The notes under the pieces are model-generated. The model had not been told where the DNA came from and made no database searches. It was given only the letters and a program-made list of their open reading frames with translations. From contig LUJM01000003.1 in the NCBI GenBank assembly GCA_001689415.1, positions 350-36,569 on the forward strand: DNA of 36,220 bases, written 5' to 3'. Positions within the stretch are counted from its first letter, which is position 1. Every line of letters begins with the position of its first letter. This stretch comes from Bacteroidales bacterium M2. Its GTDB lineage: Bacteria > Bacteroidota > Bacteroidia > Bacteroidales > Muribaculaceae. Shown here piece by piece: positions 34,264-36,220 of this stretch. The position numbers and the translations under genes were made by a program.

Positions 34264-34291
34264 ATTATCTAAACTCTAAACTATCAACTAA
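34264..34291 (-). repeat. dispersed intergenic repeat, copy C (inverted)
   Basis: 34264-34284 is the perfect reverse complement of copy B. On the minus strand it is preceded by TTAGTTGA (complement of 34284-34291), the same lead-in as copies A and D. Copies B and C could pair as a 21-base stem around a 78-base loop in the rhaA-rhaT transcript. Confidence 0.8.
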
Positions 34292-34324
34292 GTTCTAAAA
34301 AGAACTCCAAACTCAAAAACACCA

Positions 34325-35359
34325 ATGGAATTAGTAATCGGACTACTTATTATCGCCATAGGCGCCTTCTGCCAGTCGAGCTGCTATGTCCCCATCAACA
34401 AGATCAAGTCTTGGAGCTGGGAGAGCTACTGGATCGTGCAGGGCGTTTTCGCATGGCTCGTCCTCCCCTTCCTGGGCGCCCTTCTCGCCGTACCCGAGGG
34501 CCACTCCCTCGGCGAGCTCCTCACCGCCGGCAGTTCGTTCAACATCTGGATGACCATGCTCTTCGGCGTGCTGTGGGGCGTAGGCGGACTCACCTTCGGC
34601 CTGTCGATGCGCTACCTCGGCGTTGCCCTGGGCCAGTCGATTGCCCTGGGTACCTGCGCCGGCCTTGGCACAGTAATGGGCCCGGTGCTGCTCAATATCT
34701 TCTTCCCCGAGAACGACCCTCTGTCGCAGCTCACCTTCGCCGTGATCCTGGGCGTTATCGTCACCCTTGCCGGTATCGCAATTATCGGCGTTGCAGGCTC
34801 GATGAAGGCCCGCTCGCTCAGCCCCGAGGAACAGAAGGCCGCTGTCAAGGACTTCAACTTCCCCAAGGGCCTCGCTATCGCCCTTCTTGCAGGCTTTATG
34901 AGCGGCTGCTTCAACGTGGGCCTCGAGTTCGGCAAGGACATCAACTTCGGCGAGCTCACCGACCCCATGTACAGCACCCTGCCCGCCACCTTCCTTGTCA
35001 CCCTTGGCGGCTTCGTAACCAACGCGGTGTACTGCTTCTACCAGAACAGCCGCAACAACACCTGGGGCGACTACGCCAACGGCTCTGTGTGGCTCAACAA
35101 CGTCTTCTTCTGCCTGTTGGCCGGCGCACTGTGGTACAGCCAGTTCTTCGGCCTCGCCCTGGGCAAGGGCTTCCTCACCGAATCGCCCACGCTCATGACG
35201 CTGTCGTTCTGCATCCTCATGGCCCTCAACGTTGTCTTCTCAAACGTCTGGGGCATCATCCTCAAGGAATGGAAGGGCTGCTCGGGCAAGACAATCGCCG
35301 TGCTTGTCGCCGGCATCATCGTGCTGGTAATCTCGTGCTTCCTGCCCCAGCTGGTATGA
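34325..35359 (+). CDS. rhaT: L-rhamnose-proton symporter
   Basis: The 344-residue inner-membrane transporter of the RhaT family (drug/metabolite transporter superfamily) imports L-rhamnose with protons. About ten hydrophobic segments are visible, starting MELVIGLLIIAIGAFCQSSC and ending IAVLVAGIIVLVISCFLPQL. Conserved features include CYVPINKIKSWSWESYW, GVLWGVGGLTFGLSMRYLG, SIALGTCAGLGTV and GFMSGCFNVGLEFGKDI. Length matches E. coli RhaT (344). It is rhaP in Bacteroides naming. Codons are strongly C-ending, which also leaves a long spurious open frame in +1. The aldolase gene follows after 48 bases. Confidence 0.96.
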   Translation: MELVIGLLIIAIGAFCQSSCYVPINKIKSWSWESYWIVQGVFAWLVLPFLGALLAVPEGHSLGELLTAGSSFNIWMTMLFGVLWGVGGLTFGLSMRYLGVALGQSIALGTCAGLGTVMGPVLLNIFFPENDPLSQLTFAVILGVIVTLAGIAIIGVAGSMKARSLSPEEQKAAVKDFNFPKGLAIALLAGFMSGCFNVGLEFGKDINFGELTDPMYSTLPATFLVTLGGFVTNAVYCFYQNSRNNTWGDYANGSVWLNNVFFCLLAGALWYSQFFGLALGKGFLTESPTLMTLSFCILMALNVVFSNVWGIILKEWKGCSGKTIAVLVAGIIVLVISCFLPQLV

Positions 35360-35407
35360 CGCACACAGCAAACAGAAACATACAACTTAAAACCAAACAA
35401 TAAACCA

Positions 35408-36217
35408 ATGTCAATCTTAGACAACCGCCCCGCCCTGGCCCGCGAAGTAGGCCAGATCGCCGAGGCCGCCGGATACCTCTGGCAGAAAGGCTGGGCCGAG
35501 CGCAACGGCGGCAACATCACCGTCAACATCACCGAACACGTAGACGACGAGATACGCCGCATGCCCGCGATCAGCGAGCCCGTGGCCATAGGCTGCACCC
35601 TCCCCAACCTCAAGGGCTGCTACTTCTACTGCAAAGGCACCCAGAAACGCATGCGCGACCTTGCCCGCCGGCCCATGCAGAACGGCTCGGTAATCCGCAT
35701 CCTCGACGACTGCGCCCACTACGAAATCATCGCCGACGAACCCGTGATGCCCACCAGCGAGCTTCCCTCGCACCTGTCGGTACACAACTACCTCATCGGC
35801 AAGGGCTCTACCTACAAGGCATCTGTCCACACCCACCCCATCGAGCTCGTTGCCATGAGCCACAACCCCGAGTACCTCAAGAAGGACGTGCTCTCCAAGC
35901 TCCTGTGGTCGATGATTCCCGAGACAAAGGCTTTCGCACCCCGCGGCCTCGGAATGGTTCCCTACATGCTTCCCTCGTCTAACGAGCTGGCCGAAGAGAC
36001 TATCAAGGCAATCGACGACAACTACGACGTGGTGATGTGGGAGAAACACGGCGTGTTCGCTGTAGAAAACGACGTGATGAGCGCATTCGACCAGATCGAC
36101 GTGCTCAACAAGAGCGCGAACATATACATGTGCGCACGCTCAATGGGCTTCGTTCCCGACGGCATGTCGGACGAGCAGATGACCACACTCTCAACCGTTT
36201 TCAACCTTCCTAAATAA
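35408..36217 (+). CDS. rhaD: L-rhamnulose-1-phosphate aldolase
   Basis: The 269-residue class II zinc aldolase splits rhamnulose 1-phosphate into DHAP and L-lactaldehyde. The zinc ligands His141 and His143 (SVHTHPIEL) and His214 (WEKHGVFA) and the catalytic Glu118 (PTSELPSH) align with E. coli RhaD (His141, His143, His212, Glu117). ERNGGNITVNIT is the phosphate-binding start of the family. The gene is complete, its TAA ending 3 bases before the window edge. It is rhaA in Bacteroides naming and the last visible gene of the operon; a RhaR regulator may follow outside the window. Confidence 0.95.
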   Translation: MSILDNRPALAREVGQIAEAAGYLWQKGWAERNGGNITVNITEHVDDEIRRMPAISEPVAIGCTLPNLKGCYFYCKGTQKRMRDLARRPMQNGSVIRILDDCAHYEIIADEPVMPTSELPSHLSVHNYLIGKGSTYKASVHTHPIELVAMSHNPEYLKKDVLSKLLWSMIPETKAFAPRGLGMVPYMLPSSNELAEETIKAIDDNYDVVMWEKHGVFAVENDVMSAFDQIDVLNKSANIYMCARSMGFVPDGMSDEQMTTLSTVFNLPK

Positions 36218-36220
36218 ATA

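Noticed and set aside
34411..35403. Open plus-strand frame of 330 codons overlapping rhaT
   Set aside because: A +1 shadow of rhaT, Arg/Pro/His-rich with no membrane segments, while the rhaT frame matches its family over its whole length.
1..36220. CRISPR arrays, tRNA or rRNA genes, insertion sequences, riboswitches
   Set aside because: No regularly spaced repeats, cloverleaf-like intergenic sequence, transposase frame or recognisable riboswitch core was found in the gaps between genes.

Overview
The window looks like a chromosomal segment of a gut-type Bacteroidales bacterium, with Muribaculaceae a reasonable guess but the genus not decidable from the sequence. The reasons are the repeated Bacteroidetes promoter signature (TTTG or TTG, about 20 bases, then TAnnTTTG) in front of many genes, a type IX secretion-style C-terminal tail on a large surface protein, a Bacteroides-type second EF-G, several secreted polysaccharide-degrading enzymes, and a rhamnose gene set matching the Bacteroides one. 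Most of the DNA is of medium GC; the rhamnose isomerase, transporter and aldolase genes are clearly richer in C-ending codons, and two gene pairs (3665-5239 and 25318-26787) look AT-richer than their surroundings.

Layout. 298-3600 (-): secreted exo-rhamnogalacturonan-lyase-like protein. 3665-5239 (-): two-gene XRE/ImmA-IrrE plus PIN module resembling a toxin-antitoxin pair, with a perfect inverted-repeat operator lying on its promoter. 5355-7625 (-): GH3 beta-glucosidase, its promoter flanked by another perfect inverted repeat. 8019-11477 (+): large multi-domain secreted protein with a sorting tail. 11790-17328 (-): lon, uvrA and a small MazG-family gene in one tight operon. 17566-19722 (+): EF-G2, whose GTPase motifs are degenerate. 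19938-20735 (+): unknown lipoprotein. 20864-23032 (+): pepT and miaA. 23007-25217 (-): dnaG, whose 3' end overlaps miaA and whose predicted promoter leaves almost no leader. 25318-26787 (-): NADAR-domain gene and a zinc-ribbon protein of unknown function. 26958-28181 (+): bcp peroxiredoxin and a ZIP metal transporter. 28307-29698 (+): trigger factor. 29921-36217 (+): L-rhamnose catabolism (lactaldehyde reductase, then kinase, isomerase, permease, aldolase).

How it works together. The rhamnose block takes up L-rhamnose (RhaT), isomerises it to rhamnulose (RhaA), phosphorylates it (RhaB), splits it to DHAP and L-lactaldehyde (RhaD) and reduces the lactaldehyde to 1,2-propanediol (FucO/RhaO). 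The PL26-like lyase at the other end of the window could release rhamnose-containing sugar from pectin, but it is about 26 kb away and co-regulation is only a guess. Proteostasis and genome-maintenance genes (lon, uvrA, trigger factor, dnaG, EF-G2) form the housekeeping core.

Most worth a second look: the XRE-ImmA/IrrE-PIN pair with its operator, the NADAR plus zinc-ribbon pair, the EF-G2 with lost catalytic residues, and a dispersed intergenic repeat present in at least three copies, two of which face each other between rhaA and rhaT. No tRNA, rRNA, CRISPR array, transposase or integrase was seen.
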